Shown: positions 22,595 through 35,178, counted from the stretch's first letter. The stretch is DNA of 64,000 bases from Silene latifolia (GCF_048544455.1 NC_133538.1:454907311-454971310), one strand, 5' to 3'. A program made the numbers and translations. The notes: generated from the letters alone by a model not told the origin.

Positions 22595-23896
22595 TTAAAA
22601 CATAAATTCTTCCAATTGAAATGGCATTGCATAAACCAAATCATTCAACGAAAAAGTACAGCTATTGTTCTTAATCATAAAACAAAAGCCTTCCGCATCT
22701 AACGCGGAAATGGAGATGATGTTCTTGGTTAAAGTTGGTACAAAATAACACTTATTTAATAACAACTCTAAACCACTAGCTAAAGTGAGCACATAGGTCC
22801 CTAGGGAAACGGCCGGTACTCTAGCTCCATTCTCCATGCGGAGATCTACATCACCTTTTGCTAGAGCTCGCACGTCCATTAAACCCTGCAAATGATTACA
22901 AAGGTGAGACCCACTTCCGGTATCTAATACCCAAGTGGAAGTGCAAGCATAATTAACGTCTATCACATAGAGAGAGGAGATCATACCAATAGGCGTCACA
23001 CGCCCTTCCTTGAGGTCCTTCAAGTATTTGGGGTAACTTCTCCTATAATGCCCCTTCCCATTACAATGGAAATATTCGGCCTCGGAGAGCTTGACATTAT
23101 TAGTCTTAGGTTTGCCATTCTCAATGGCTTTCCCCTTTCCCTTGTCTTGTTTCTTTGACGGTTTCTTAAATTGGGACTTTTCTTTCCCCTTTCCCTTCCT
23201 AACTACAAGGGACATGTTTTTTAACTTCATAGTGAGAACATCCCCTTTCTCACTCCCACTTGCTTCTATATCCCTCTCCGCTTGGGTGAGAAGCGCATGA
23301 ATTTCATGATAACTCTTATCCATACCATTCATGTTATAGTTTACCCTAAAGTGTGCAAACTTGGTAGGAAGTGAGTGAAGGATGCGATCCACCACAAGAG
23401 TTTTAGGAATGTTACACCCTAGACGCTCTAGGGTGTTGACATGTTTGACTATTTTTAGTACATGGGGACCAACCTTTTGGCCCCTGTCAAGCTTTGCTTC
23501 AAAAAAGCGTGCCACCGCTTCGTATTGGCAGACTTTGGGTGTTTGTGAAAACATAGTAGTCATACGAGTGAATATCTAGTACGCATTCAAGGAAATGTAT
23601 GAAAGCTTGAGAGTTAGGGACATCGACCATATCAATACATTTTTGATATCATTGGCCATCCTCATATAGTCATCGTAGCCGGTCCGCACAGCCGATGAAG
23701 CCCTTAGACCGGGCTCGATGGGTAGGGCATCAGTCAAGTAAGTGAGTACGTTGTCGGACAACGCGGTGCTTTTGATGTTGGATTCCCATTCAAGAAAGTT
23801 ACTACCGTCATATTTTAAGGTAAATTTGTCCATTATGGACCTTAGCCATGAATCTTTGCCTAGTGGATTAGTCGATGGAGTTGTTGAAGATGACAT
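22595..23896 (-). pseudogene. Copia gag and protease (B)
   Basis: Gag starts at ATG 23,896 and shares the SWLRSIMDKF, KNVLIWSM, VVDRILHSLP and HALLTQAERDIE blocks with A, G and D. An in-frame TAG lies near 23,577, where the A and G proteins have Glu. The zinc knuckle region is damaged: two of the three cysteines are Tyr (YFHCNGKGHYRRSY). It is followed without a break by an aspartic protease with WVLDTGSGSHLCN (Asp active site). A stop and frameshift at 22,595 separate it from integrase. Confidence 0.9.
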
Positions 23897-25842
23897 TGCG
23901 AATTAAAATGCTACAACATAACAAGGAAATATGAACATTCATTGTTTTAAATTTACTTGTGAAACATTTTTAACAAGTTTTAACATTTATATAATGATCT
24001 CCCACTAAATTATATAAATGATTCAAGATCCATTTTTAAACAAAAATGAGCATCGCTTGGGCGAAACATCCTATAATCGTGTAAATTCGATAAGTCAACG
24101 TTTGACTAATTCTACCTTTAGAACTCTCGGTCGACGGATTTCCTTAAATCCATCTACTAGCCCCGGAATACAAGACCATCTTAATATCCCGTTGAGTCCA
24201 ACCAAGTTTGGCGTGTGATAACCTTTTATCACCCTAGTTACCCGAGGTAAAAAGAGAACACCCCGCTTGGGCGAGCGTGGCTCTAATGAAAAGAGATTCA
24301 TAGGTGTTACTAATTGGTAAGGCTAATCTCAATTTGTAGATATGTGAGAGATCTTGTCAATTTTAGTCATAAATTCCCTATAAGTGAACTAAGTCGGTGA
24401 ATGTAAATGATGTGAATTGACAACCGCGAAAATAAAATGTATGTGAATGGCGATTTTGGCATGCGCGGAAAAAATGAAAGCAAACAAGCATATGAATAAT
24501 CCTAGTATAGCCTCCTAGTTAAAAAATAACTAGACTATTACAAATCGGAAACTAATCCTTGATCCTTGACTCTTCATAGGAACATCTTCCAAAAGTGGCT
24601 CATTCTTGTGAGATTTGGAACACCTTTCCAAAAAATAGACTCGGTCTCGATGTAAATCCGTCTTTTGGAAACGCCGATAAAAATAACTATTACAATCAAA
24701 TTACATAGCTATTCCTATTATACATTAATTAACAAAAATAAATAAAACTATTAATTAATTACAAACCGACGATATGAGATCACATTTAAATTACAAACAA
24801 ATCGCTATTCCCATACATTTCGGGAAATAACGATTAAAAATAATTAGGCCATACTAGGTACAAAAAAATAAATACTTTAAATAAATGTAATTCATTCATT
24901 CAACATAAATAAATATGCTTAAAAATGCTGTAAAATGATGCCAAAATTGCCCTATCGCACAATCGTTGGTATCTTGCTCGGTTTTGTGGATTTAGTCGAT
25001 TTTTAACTATTAAAAATCAATAATAAACACTTAAACCTCATTTGAGTCCAAAATAATTGTCCAAACTGTTTTGGACCTCAAAAATTAGTCCTCACTAATT
25101 TGATGATAAATAATTAGTTTGATTTGGTGTTATTTGCTAATTTTATTGGTAAAAATCATATCTCTTAAGTAATAAATCCAAAATAATTGAAAATATTACC
25201 AAAAATTGAAACTAAATATTTTAAGTATTCTGGAACACTCTCAGGAACATCAAAAGGTCAAAAATATTGCCCAAAAATTTCGGATAAATTTTATGAAGAA
25301 ATAGATCGATATTTATCTGTTTTGAACCATTAAAAGCAATAAACAACAAAACAAGATGAAAATACATTTTAAATTTCAATTTTGACTTTTAAAACATATT
25401 TATTGAATCTATATAAATTTATCAAGGGCAGAAACATTTATTTCAAATTTATGATTAAAATAATTCACTTTTATCAACTTTTATCTCATAAAAATCAATA
25501 AACATGCAAAACTCTAAACCAACCTTCAAAATTTTACATACAATCTGTAGAAAATATATTAAACAATATAAAAATTTCAAGACCCAAATCAACTCTCACT
25601 ATTTTTAGTTAACTCTTAACAAAAATACGATATTTTTGACTCGGTTTTCTACAAAAATCATTAAAAATAGCAAAATAACTTCACAAGTCACCAAAGTTTG
25701 CCACAAACTCTTTGATATCAGTAGGTATGCATGTCCAAAATTTTTCGTGCTAAAACCTCTTTTAACACTATTTTTGATTTTTCCAAATTATCTCATAATT
25801 TGTTAAATATGCTAAAAATTAACATACAAATTACAAGGCTTA
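23897..25842 (-). other. Leader of element B
   Basis: About 1.9 kb, AT-rich and noncoding, closely similar to the leader of C (5300-7064). A conserved block near 24,100-24,290 (TAGAACTCTCGGTCGACGGA) lies just upstream of gag. Confidence 0.75.
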
Positions 25843-25854
25843 GCTCAGATACCA
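25843..25854 (-). other. Primer-binding site of element B
   Basis: Minus strand TGGTATCTGAGC, one mismatch from the initiator Met-tRNA complement; two bases from the LTR end. Confidence 0.8.
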
Positions 25855-25856
25855 CT

Positions 25857-27104
25857 TGGAAGACCATAGATACTAATTAGACTCTCTAATTAAATATCAA
25901 ATTATCTCATAATTTGTGTTTAGGTGATCTATGTAACATGCATGCAATATTAAAGCATTTTAATAAAAGATTTATAAGAAGGAAATCGAATCTCCTTACA
26001 TTGGGTATGGAAAAATTAGGGCACAATCAAGATCACCTATCTAGATTTTTCTTGAGCTTAAAATGATGGAATATCCTCCTAACACAAATCTCCAAATAGA
26101 AGATCTCCTTCTAGTAGCACCCAAGAACAAAATACCCAAATTTCTAACAAATACTAACTAGATATTGTGCTAGAAATACCCTTGATTATATAAGAATAAT
26201 ACTAACATTCTTAGTATTTTTTCTTCTTTTTCTTTACTAACTATTAGTAAGGTTTTTATTATTTTTAGAAAGAGAGAGGAATTTTTATTTTTTTATACAC
26301 AAACACAATAAATGTTCAAGTGTCTAAAAATGAACAAAATGTGGGTGAATTAAGAGGAGGGAGGTCGGGTAGGTGGTGATGGGGAGTGGAGTGCTTTTTG
26401 CAATTTTTATGTCCAATAAGAATTGCATGTTGAAGACAAATGTTGTGGGAAGTTGCACAACCAATAAAACAATGAGGTGCATAATCATTGTGTTCATGCA
26501 CAATAATTGATGTACACATGGTCCGATGTTACGTAATCGGGTCCATTTTGGTTCTTATATTTGTCGCATAAATACGCACAATTATTATTTTAAACATCGT
26601 TTTATGTTCAAATAATTTCCGATTAATTTTGTCCAAAACACTCCGTAAAAATACGTGTACAGCTACACATATTATTTACGTACTAATATTAATCACATTA
26701 ATAAATTAGTACAATTTTAGTGAATTAACAATTAATTAACTAAAACGCGTCTCATAAAATTTATTACTCAATTATCCCATAATTAAATAATAACTGCCGC
26801 GCCTCGAGTTCGCAACTCGAAATCTCTGTAAAAAGATCGACTAACCTTTTAGTCAATAAATCAAGGGACTAAATAAATTGTATCTCATACAATTAATTAG
26901 TTGTCAATTGGGGGTTGTTTCTTTAGGTGTGACCGAAATGGGGCAGTTGATCACCGCCGTCACATGATAATAACGTCAAACTCTCGTCAGCCAACCATTT
27001 ACGTTAATCAACTGACAAGGATCATAAATTAAATATCCTGATGATATTCCTTTAATGAGATTTATGATGTAAACGCACTGTTGTGGAGGACACTCACGCC
27101 AACA
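25857..27104 (-). repeat. 5' LTR of element B
   Basis: A 1248-bp LTR, TGTTGGCGTGAGTGTCC on the minus strand at 27,104, ending at 25,857. The flank AATAT (27,105-27,109) is the expected target duplication; its partner would be next to the missing end of the 3' LTR. The inverted-repeat module is at about 26,944-27,017. Confidence 0.85.
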
Positions 27105-27696
27105 AATATTTCTTAGTTGAACTGCTTCGTCGTGATAAGTTGATTGCCGTATTTGGTGCACCTTTGTTATTACCAACATTATTACCTCTGATCAGAAATT
27201 AAGCCGTTGCTTCTGTTGAATTTCCAAACAAATCTCGGATTTTTAACGGGTTTTTCCTCGTCCTCCTCGAGGATTTTCTCTAAGAATTTACCAGATTAGA
27301 CTGTTACTTCTCCTAAACATCCAAAACGATTTCAGAACCACTACATTACTTGTTATGTCCTCTTCTTCTTCTTCTTCTTTTTCTTCTTCTTCTTCTTCTT
27401 CTTCTTCTTCTTCTTCTTCTTCTTCTTCTTCTGAACTGTCTTCTAAGAATTCGTTCACACTCTTTTTTATTGCCGTCATAGAATGATCAGGGTCCAAACA
27501 TTGCACTGCTATAACATCTTGTTTTACTTTTGGAATAATAATTGCATTATCTTTCTTTACACAAGTTGGAAGGATTTTGCCATCATACAAGAGCTCATCT
27601 ACTGTTGAATTACATTAGTTAGAGCTAGGACAATCATCATATTTCAAAATTATTAGCGAATAAGTGCTAATTTGGTCATTTGTTATTTGTGCAGGT
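27105..27696. other. DNA between B and F: upstream part of a FAR1-like gene
   Basis: About 590 bp of non-LTR DNA. Its right end (TGTTATTTGTGCAG at 27,683-27,696) looks like a splice acceptor for the exon that continues after F. On the minus strand 27,590-27,288 is open and would encode a 100-residue acidic protein (DELLYDGKILPTC, then 26 or so Glu) because of a GAA microsatellite. I do not recognise that protein and hold it at low confidence. Confidence 0.4.
27360..27432. repeat. TTC/GAA trinucleotide microsatellite
   Basis: About 24 TTC units with one TTT interruption. On the minus strand in one frame it reads as a poly-Glu run; on the plus strand as poly-Ser. Confidence 0.9.
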
Positions 27697-27711
27697 ATAG
27701 TTGGTGATACT

Positions 27712-28370
27712 TGTTTTAGCACGAATATCCCTGAAAGGATCCGGCCTGAAGATTTAGTAGTGTAGGTATCTAGTTCTAATATTTAAGGAAAAATGTACAG
27801 TGATGAATGAAATAAATTATATAAGAGCAATAATGTTTATGTTTCCTGGATAAGTTGAATGATAATAAAGAAAGTAAGAAGAAAGAGTAGTAAAAATAAC
27901 AAGCTAATTATATATGTTTTTTGTATATTGCTTCGTATGCTTTACAAATGTTCCTCCACTCTATTTATACACTTTCTATTCTAACGTTAAGATTTATTTT
28001 ACGCTCACCCTGGTTGTTGAAACCGTCTCCTGATTAATAGGGAATGTGCCCTATTAATCCGGTTGACTTATTCTAACTCAACAACTTCTCCTTTTTCTAT
28101 TCTTGCCCGTTGTAGTTTATGGAAATTGCATGTTCTTGTAGTTGGAGTTAGTCTTCCGTAAAAATAGAGCATGTGCATAATTGTCTTGTTGATTTGCTGA
28201 TTATTCATCCTACTGGAGATTCTCACCAGGCTACCCTACTATTGCTATCCGGCCTCTTGAGCAGCTTTCCTGTCAAATAATAACTGTAATTGTCCGGACT
28301 CTGGTTGCCCCAATCAGCCTAATTAAGTCAGGCTAGACTGAAGTCAGACCAGGCTAAATTGGACCTAACA
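27712..28370 (-). repeat. 3' LTR of element F
   Basis: 659 bp, TGTTTTAGCACG to GGACCTAACA on the plus strand. It has the same length as the partner at 48,346-49,004 and differs by a few percent by eye. A minus-strand TATA-like box lies at 27,961-27,970. The adjacent AAGGGGCAAT (minus strand, 28,371-28,380) is the polypurine tract. Confidence 0.93.
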
Positions 28371-28551
28371 ATTGCCCCTTGACATTTTACCCGTGCTGGA
28401 TCAGGCCAGGGGTGAGATGTCAATTTTACCGGGCTCAAAAATAAAAAAGAATCACAATTACTCAATGACTCTTAGACTTCTAGTGACCGTTAGATTATGT
28501 CACGCTGACAGTTTTGCTATTTCTAGGGTTTTTACACCGTTATTCTTCTCC

Positions 28552-28558
28552 TATAAAT
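28552..28558 (+). promoter_or_regulatory. TATA box of the antisense gene in F
   Basis: TATAAAT in the context CTCCTATAAATACGG, 177 bp upstream of the ATG at 28,729 and outside the LTR. Position and sequence fit a plant RNA polymerase II core promoter facing into the antisense gene. Confidence 0.6.
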
Positions 28559-28728
28559 ACGGTATTGATGGTGAGTTTATTCTTCACCAAAAATTTTCTA
28601 CTTCTCTCACTATATTCTCTCTGAAATTCTTTCTTATCTTCCCAGGAATTTAGTCTGCTACATGCAATTCTTCAATAAATCTCATTAATCTTTCACAAAA
28701 ATCTTTATTTAAAGAAACAATAAAGAGT

Positions 28729-30901
28729 ATGGGAGCCAAAAAACATCCTGCTTCTCAGAAGGCTGCAGCTGAACCTGAACCAGCAGATATCCACGAAGAG
28801 GAGGTGGTTGAGATTGATCCTCCTGCTCGTGCTTTAGCGTTTAAATACCAGGATTCTGTTTTCTCTGCTCTCCGATCACTTGAATCCTCTTTTCCTGAAG
28901 AGAATCTGTTGAAAACGAACTATGATAGGGTTTTAAGGGAGAAAAAATTGATCCCTGATTCAGCTAAGGTTTGGATCCCTGAATCTTATCCGGTCAGAGC
29001 TAATTGGGTGTCACCTGGCTGGTTCTGCATCTATGAATGGGCGTTCAAGGCTGGTTGTAAGTTGCCTTTTACTCCTTTGATGATTGATACTATCCGAGCC
29101 TTGGAAGTATCACCCTTCCAAATTATGCCAATGGTTTGGAAACTTGTCCATTCCATTGAGAATTTATGTACTAAACATAAACTTACAATTACTGTCAATG
29201 ACATCAAGGCAGTATATCACCTGAAAAACCCCTCTACTGGTCGTTTTAATTTAAGAATTAAGTAAAAAATGTCTCCATTAATTACTAATCTGGATTCTGG
29301 AGACGATAAAGGCTGGGGGAAGACTTACTTATTCATCCGGACTGACACCCTGGGGTCTGGCCTGGATTATCCTAGATATCCTCCTTTGGAGAGTGGTAGG
29401 TGTCCTGTATTCTTGATTTGCATTTTATATTGTATGAATTCGAAATATTTAATTTTTACCTGAGTATTTTGGGGGTGATTGCAGCACCTGACTGGAACTT
29501 TGATCCTCTTGATGAGGAATCCGTTTCAAGGATAGAGGCATTTCTTGCTCTTCCCGAGGAATAAAGGACTTGGCCTGGTAGTCTGGGTTGGGATTTGTTG
29601 CCCCGGTACTTGAAGCCTAAGCTGAGTGTAGTTAAAGTGCCCAGAGGCAAGCCCAGCTCTACTGCTCTCTCCTGTGTGTCTTCTTTATATTTTTGTGTTG
29701 ACTACTGTCTTCTTGTTATTTCTTTCCTGCTACTTATTATTATTATTTTTATTCAGTATATAGGCCTTCTGCTAGACTGGCTAGCTTCAGTGCAGCCGAC
29801 TTGAAGGCTGGGGTTACTAGGATTTCTGAGCAATCCAAGAGTTAAGAGGCTACTGGTAGTGGGAGCGACAAGAGTCTTGATATTTTGGTTTCTGATGTTC
29901 AGCCTCATAAAGTGTCGCCCAGGCTTGTGTGCCCAGAGGTTGTCCAGCCTTCCAAGAGGAGAAGAGAGGCTACTATCTCTGAGGAAGAAGGGGGAGAAAA
30001 GGAGCCTATTCGGGCCCAACCAATAAAAAACTTCAAGGGGGTGCCTGCTCAGTTGGATGATATGGATGCTGCTCGAGCACAGATAAATGATTTTTCTACC
30101 AATGTCAGTGGCCTGCTTTTATCTGATAATGCCCTTGAATCTTCTACTAAGGTTGTGGCTCTCCTGTCTTCTCTTATGGCAAAGGCTGCTGCTCTTGCTT
30201 CTCAAGCCAAGGAGGTTAGTTGCAAAGGGTTTATTACCTTTATTATTATGTATTTTTGTATTTCCTTTTTTCCCTTGGGTTTGGTTAATTGGTTTCCTTT
30301 CATCCTTCTATAGGGCATGGATGCTGGGCTAATTACTGTTGGTCAGCTCAAGGATGCCCGGGCTAAAATCATTGGCTTGGAAGAAAAATTGGAAAAGGTT
30401 AACCATGATTTGCACCCATCCAGGGGTAATGAGTCAATACTTCAGTCTCAGCTAGGGTCAGCCAGGGAGGCATCTAAGGCTGCTTAGGTTTGTGAGGTGG
30501 CTGGAAAAAATGATGAGAAAGCAGCCAATCAAGAGCTCGAAGCTGTAAGGGAAGAGCTTGAAGCTGTTCAGAGAGAGTTGGCTGCTAAGAAGCAGGCAAT
30601 GCAGGATCCTCTGAGGAAAAATGAAGATCTTGGTGCTGAGAAGGAGCTGGTGGAGGCACGGCTTACTGATGTTACTCAGTACTTCTTTGGGAAATGATGG
30701 GTTGATGCTATGAGGGATCCGGAATCTAACAGGGCTAAGTGGGATCCAGATCGGGACGAGACAGCTCTGGACACCCAGTATCCTAACTTGGCCAATATGG
30801 GTCATAAAGAAGAAGTAGACTCTCCTCCTTCCAAGGAAAAATCTGCTGATCGGGAAATGGTAGAAGGTTGTGGGTCGGTTTCTGATTCGAAACCTGTTTA
30901 G
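28729..30901 (+). pseudogene. Antisense spliced gene of element F (gypsy-type transposon domain, coiled coil)
   Basis: The gene lies opposite to the polyprotein. Likely exons: 28,729-29,395, 29,485-about 29,674, 29,757-30,214, 30,314-30,901, with GT-AG introns (for example GTAGGT...TTGCAG, GTTAGT...CTATAG). Exon 1 carries WVSPGWFCIYEWAFKAGCK and PLMIDTIRALEVSPFQ, typical of the putative gypsy-type transposon domain (Transposase_28 family). Exons 3-4 encode a basic patch (PSKRRRE), a Glu-rich stretch and a heptad-like coiled coil (ELEAVREELEAVQRELAAKK), then a WDPDRDE tail. In-frame stops (29,263, two in exon 2, one each in exons 3 and 4, and near 30,697) show that this copy is dead. Such extra antisense frames are known in Tat elements; their function is unknown. 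Confidence 0.8.
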
Positions 30902-31638
30902 ACTTGTGTTTTTGTTTTTTTTTTGTTTTGACCCATCCAGGGGGGACGTTCCTGGAATGGATACTTGTTTCTTTTTCAGGTAATTTTGGGTATATCGTTT
31001 CTGGGGTTGATGTTTTTGGAATGAACATTTTGTTTCGATCTTTAAACAATCGATCTTTGATGGTTTATCTTTGTGTTTTGGATAGTTGGATAAGGCATAT
31101 TTGTAGTATTGGATGTGTACTGGATCGGGCCAGTTATTTAACTGGATCAGGCCAGGTTTCGTTGCACTGGTTTTGGCCAGGCTTTTGTGTCATAGGTGGG
31201 GTTATTGCCTGTCTGGAGGGCTTATGTCCCATGCCTGTCTGGAGGGCTTATAACCCATTTATGATATACAATCAAGAAAAAGTTTTCCCAAGTTTGTATA
31301 TTTGAATTAAGCTCAGTATTTTAAGGCCTATTTTTACAACTGAAAGTTGGATATTTTTTGTATATGAGTAATATGTATGCTAGTGGAGTGGCCCTCAATC
31401 TTGAAAATTTGTTTTAAGTAAGGTGTTAATTGAATGCATTATTTTAAACAAATATTGAAGATTCTACTTGGTAGGGGAAAAAAGAAAAACGAGAACATTA
31501 ACAAGTATTTAGGCACATAATAAGAAGAATCATATAAGACATTTATTCATATAATGGTAAGTATCATACATTTAGTTGCATATCAGGCGAGGCAAAAAGA
31601 GGTAAGGTAAAGATTTTACCTGGGCTGGGGGATATATT
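30902..31638. other. Spacer between the antisense gene and integrase of F
   Basis: The two genes converge here. The DNA is rich in CTGGATCAGGCCAG-like motifs near 31,120-31,260 and has AT-rich stretches; it probably holds the two 3' untranslated regions. No coding frame is supported. Confidence 0.6.
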
Positions 31639-32651
31639 TTATATCTGAATTATTTTTAAATGTGCAACATTCCAAGCTCTGGGGATCATTTCGCCATCCA
31701 GGGTCTGTAGTCTGTAAGCGCTCTGACCAACTATTGAGTCGATCAGGTAGGGACCTTCCCAGGTTAGGGCCAAATTGCCTGCGTTTTTCTCCTTTATATT
31801 TTGAAAAACTTTTCTGAGGACGAGGTCTCCTATCCTGAATACTCTGGCTTTAACAGTCTTGTTGTAGCTTTTGGCAACTGTTTGTTGATAGGCTGCCATT
31901 CTAATGCTGACTGCATCTCTCAGTTCTTCTGTTAAGTCCAGGCTATCCTCCATTAGAGGTGTATTGCTTGTTATTGTATTCAGGTTGCATCTGGCTGATG
32001 GGATGTCGACTTCTGCTAGGATTACTGCTTCACACCCATAGACCAAGGAGTAGGGGGTTTGGCCTGTGGATGTTTTAGGCGTGGTCCGGTCAGCCCAGAG
32101 GACCAAAGGGAGTTCTTCAGCCCATCTACCTTTCCTTTTTTCTAGCTTCTTCTTGAGACAACTGATTATTACTTTGTTGCTGGATTCTGCCTGGCCATTG
32201 GCTTTTGGATAACCTGGCGTGGAGGTCACCAGGTTGATATTCCATTGAGCACAGAAAGCTGCTATTCTTTTTCCGACGAATTGCGTGCCATTGTCACATA
32301 CTATTTCTGAGGGTATGCCATATATGCATATGATGTTACGTTTGATGAATGCTATGACATCCTTATCTTTGACTTGCCTGTATGAATCAGCCTCTATCCA
32401 TTTGGAGAAGTAGTCAGTTATTGCTAGCCTGAAAACTTTTTGCCCGGGTGCTTGAGGTAGTTTTCTTACTATATCCATGCCCCATTTCATAAATGGCCAG
32501 GGAGCGGATATGGAATGTAGCTCCTCAGATGGTTGGTGGGTATATAGTCCATGAGTTTGGCAGGCTTCGCATTTAGAACTGAATTCCAAGCAATCGGCCC
32601 TCAGGGTAGGCCAGAAGTAGCCTGTTCTGAGTAATTTGCTTGCCAGGCTCC
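31639..32651 (-). pseudogene. Gypsy integrase (F), part left of insertion G
   Basis: About 337 residues of integrase open to the stop at 31,639. They include the end of the zinc-binding region (CEACQTHG), the catalytic core with AITDYFSKWIEA (Asp), VCDNGTQF (Asp) and GYPKANGQAESSNKVI (Glu), and a C-terminal domain with FRIGDLVLRKVF and TWEGPYLI (GPY/F-type module). The frame enters directly from the GCTCC duplication at 32,647-32,651; its N-terminal part is at 43,953 onward, 11.3 kb away across element G. This half is undamaged, but the gene is split. Confidence 0.93.
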
Positions 32652-33916
32652 TGTTAGAATTCAATAATCTCGTAAGATTACATATTCATATATGAATTAA
32701 TTTATTTGGTCATAAAATAAATACAAGATCTTATGCAGGCAAACTAAAACAAGATTAGAGAAGAAATCGTCAATCTTACTTTGGGATTTCGGATTTTTGG
32801 GCACCAACAAGATCTCCTTCTTGTTAGTTCTTGAGCTTTCCAACAATGGATGAACAAGGGTCAAATTAGAACCTCTCCCAAAAGCATATACCCAAGGAAT
32901 AATTTTAATAACTAATATTATTATGAACTAGTAATGATATTAGTCTTACTTAAAATTTGACACAAAAATAAATTTTGTTCTCTTGTGTTTTTCGGCCAAG
33001 AGAGGAATGATTTATGAGGGTTTTATTTCTCTAAGTTTTCACAATTGTAGAGAGAATTTTTCTAACACTAGAAAAATTTAGTAAAGTGGTGAATCAATAA
33101 TAGAGGAAAAAACCTCTATCTTTTCCTCTAGAAAACCGGTGGGGAGGGGGGAAGGGTGGCCAATGCATGAGCTTGTATTCTTCCCAAGAAATAATAGGTT
33201 TGCATGGCTATTCACTAGGGTGATCATTGTGTTTTCCATTTAAAATAATTAACACAATTTAAAAACCCTAACCCTCCCCATACCGGCACACTTAACATAA
33301 ACTGGAAGGTCCATTTTATTTTTGTCATTTGTCAATTGTGACATATGTGACATGTTACTTGACATGTGAAATTGTAATGTATTTTTAACATATTAAAAAT
33401 CAACATACTCATATACAAAATCGACTAGTAATTCGTAATTACTTGTACCAAAACGGTTTATCAAATTATAAATTACAACGTCTTGTATTTATAATAAATT
33501 ATTCATTCAATTTCAATTTCAATTGTTTCGTAAACAATAATTTTATCTAAGTAATAAAACAATTCTATTACTTAGACCGTATCTAATTTAATCGAATTAT
33601 AATAAGACACGTTAATCTTACTCACAAATCATCCGTCAATTTTAAGCAAATTAATTAACTCGTATCGGCATACGATTAATTAAATAATCAATTAAGAGTA
33701 TTTCCCTACAGGTATGACTTAAGGGGATCAACTGATCACCACCGTCGCACGACAGTAATGTCAAACTCTAGTCAGCCAATCATTACCGATATCTGTGGAC
33801 CAGTTCACAGTAAAATATTACATCCCACATGTATTCTAAAAAATGAGATTTAAACATGTGATCATTATGATCGACAGTTGTGATTGCATTATTGTCGGAA
33901 GACACATATTCCAACA
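32652..33916 (-). repeat. 3' LTR of element G
   Basis: 1265 bp, TGTTAGAATTC to TTCCAACA on the plus strand. It differs from its partner at a small number of sites (for example GCAGGC versus GCATGC near 32,735 and 42,766). Confidence 0.95.
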
Positions 33917-33927
33917 ATCTCCCACTT
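33917..33927 (-). other. Polypurine tract of element G
   Basis: AAGTGGGAGAT on the minus strand, directly next to the 3' LTR; identical to A and B. Confidence 0.85.
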
Positions 33928-35178
33928 GTCCTCGACAAGTGTGCGTCACCAACTCTCTTATCCTATTACTATCTCCCACTCAATGCAAGGTGTCTTTCAG
34001 GTCGTACTTGCAAGTGATCATATCGAGAGTGGTTTCCTCGATCTGGAGAATAACTGATTGACCGGAATTATCTACCATAGATACCTTCCGAGCGTGGCCA
34101 CGCATTTACAGTTTATTACTCCTCGAGTGGCCCTGAGATATTGTTTTAACCCTGACAAGGGGTGGACAATTCCTATCGCACTATTCCCTTCGATTAGCCA
34201 CAGCCATCATCACCGAAAATATGCCCATTTGACCCCATTTACGAAGGTCGTAGTAACATAAATCAAAGTTAATCTGAAACTGTGCCACCTTAGGCGAACA
34301 ATCTTTACTCAAAGAATTGACTCTTTAGAATACTATAGTAGCTCTTGCCACGACCAGGCTATATAAATTTGCCAGAACTCTATAAGCGGTCATTAGCCCG
34401 ACAAAGTGTTCCTAACAGTCTGCCTATGTGATCGACTAGTCATCTCACATGACTCCATGGCACTTGAACTTGCCATCAATCGCATCACACTCTAGTCACT
34501 TCGAGACGTCACCTCATGAAAGTGACTATGGGCGAATACAATGCTAATGCGTGTTCACTTTAACGGGGTTCAATTATCTCTACAACCCGTTTGGATGTAA
34601 CAATGTATAGGGTGAGTTAATAATAACTCAAACGACTAATATGGACATCACATTCGGGTAGTCAATACCATATTACCACCTTGTGATGTATATTGTAAGT
34701 GTGTAAACACTAGTCATTTGCAACATGAGTTTAACACACCATGTGTCCATGTGTTCAAACTCTTGAATTGCATTTTCCTTTATTTTCATGTTTGTCTTAC
34801 ATAGCATGAATCTTACCAAGTACATATCTAGTTACCCTGACTAGGTTTCGGTTCTTTATTTTGAGAGAACTTTCTTGTTGCTTATCACATAAAAAACGTA
34901 TTATGGTGGACGACATAACTTGCACTAGTCAAGTGTTCTTCCAACTCATAATGTACCAGGTATATGTTTTGTAGGATCTTGCAACAATTGTCAAGATGAT
35001 TAGCTTAGCATATCTCATAAGTCCTAGTAAATTTGAAAATACTAGTTTTGAGTAACTTCTTACTATAACCAAGTATCTTTTCAAACTTCTTATTTCTCTT
35101 TTTAGCTTAAATAGCTTAGGATTTTCATAAATCCTTACGCGTTTTCGAACTTCAATATGTGCAACTTCTTGTCACATA

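Larger units (their letters stand above)
9691..27104 (-). mobile_element. Element B: decayed Ty1/copia gag-pol retrotransposon
   Basis: Minus-strand element: 5' LTR 25,857-27,104, primer site 25,843-25,854, leader, gag and protease (23,896-22,595), integrase (22,592-21,886 and 13,153-12,682), reverse transcriptase (about 12,680-12,036), RNase H (12,023-11,274), 3' untranslated region, polypurine tract 10,465-10,475, truncated 3' LTR 9691-10,464. The order PR-INT-RT-RH is diagnostic of Ty1/copia. It is split in the integrase by element A and carries several stops, a deletion and frameshifts, so it is dead in this copy. Confidence 0.9.
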
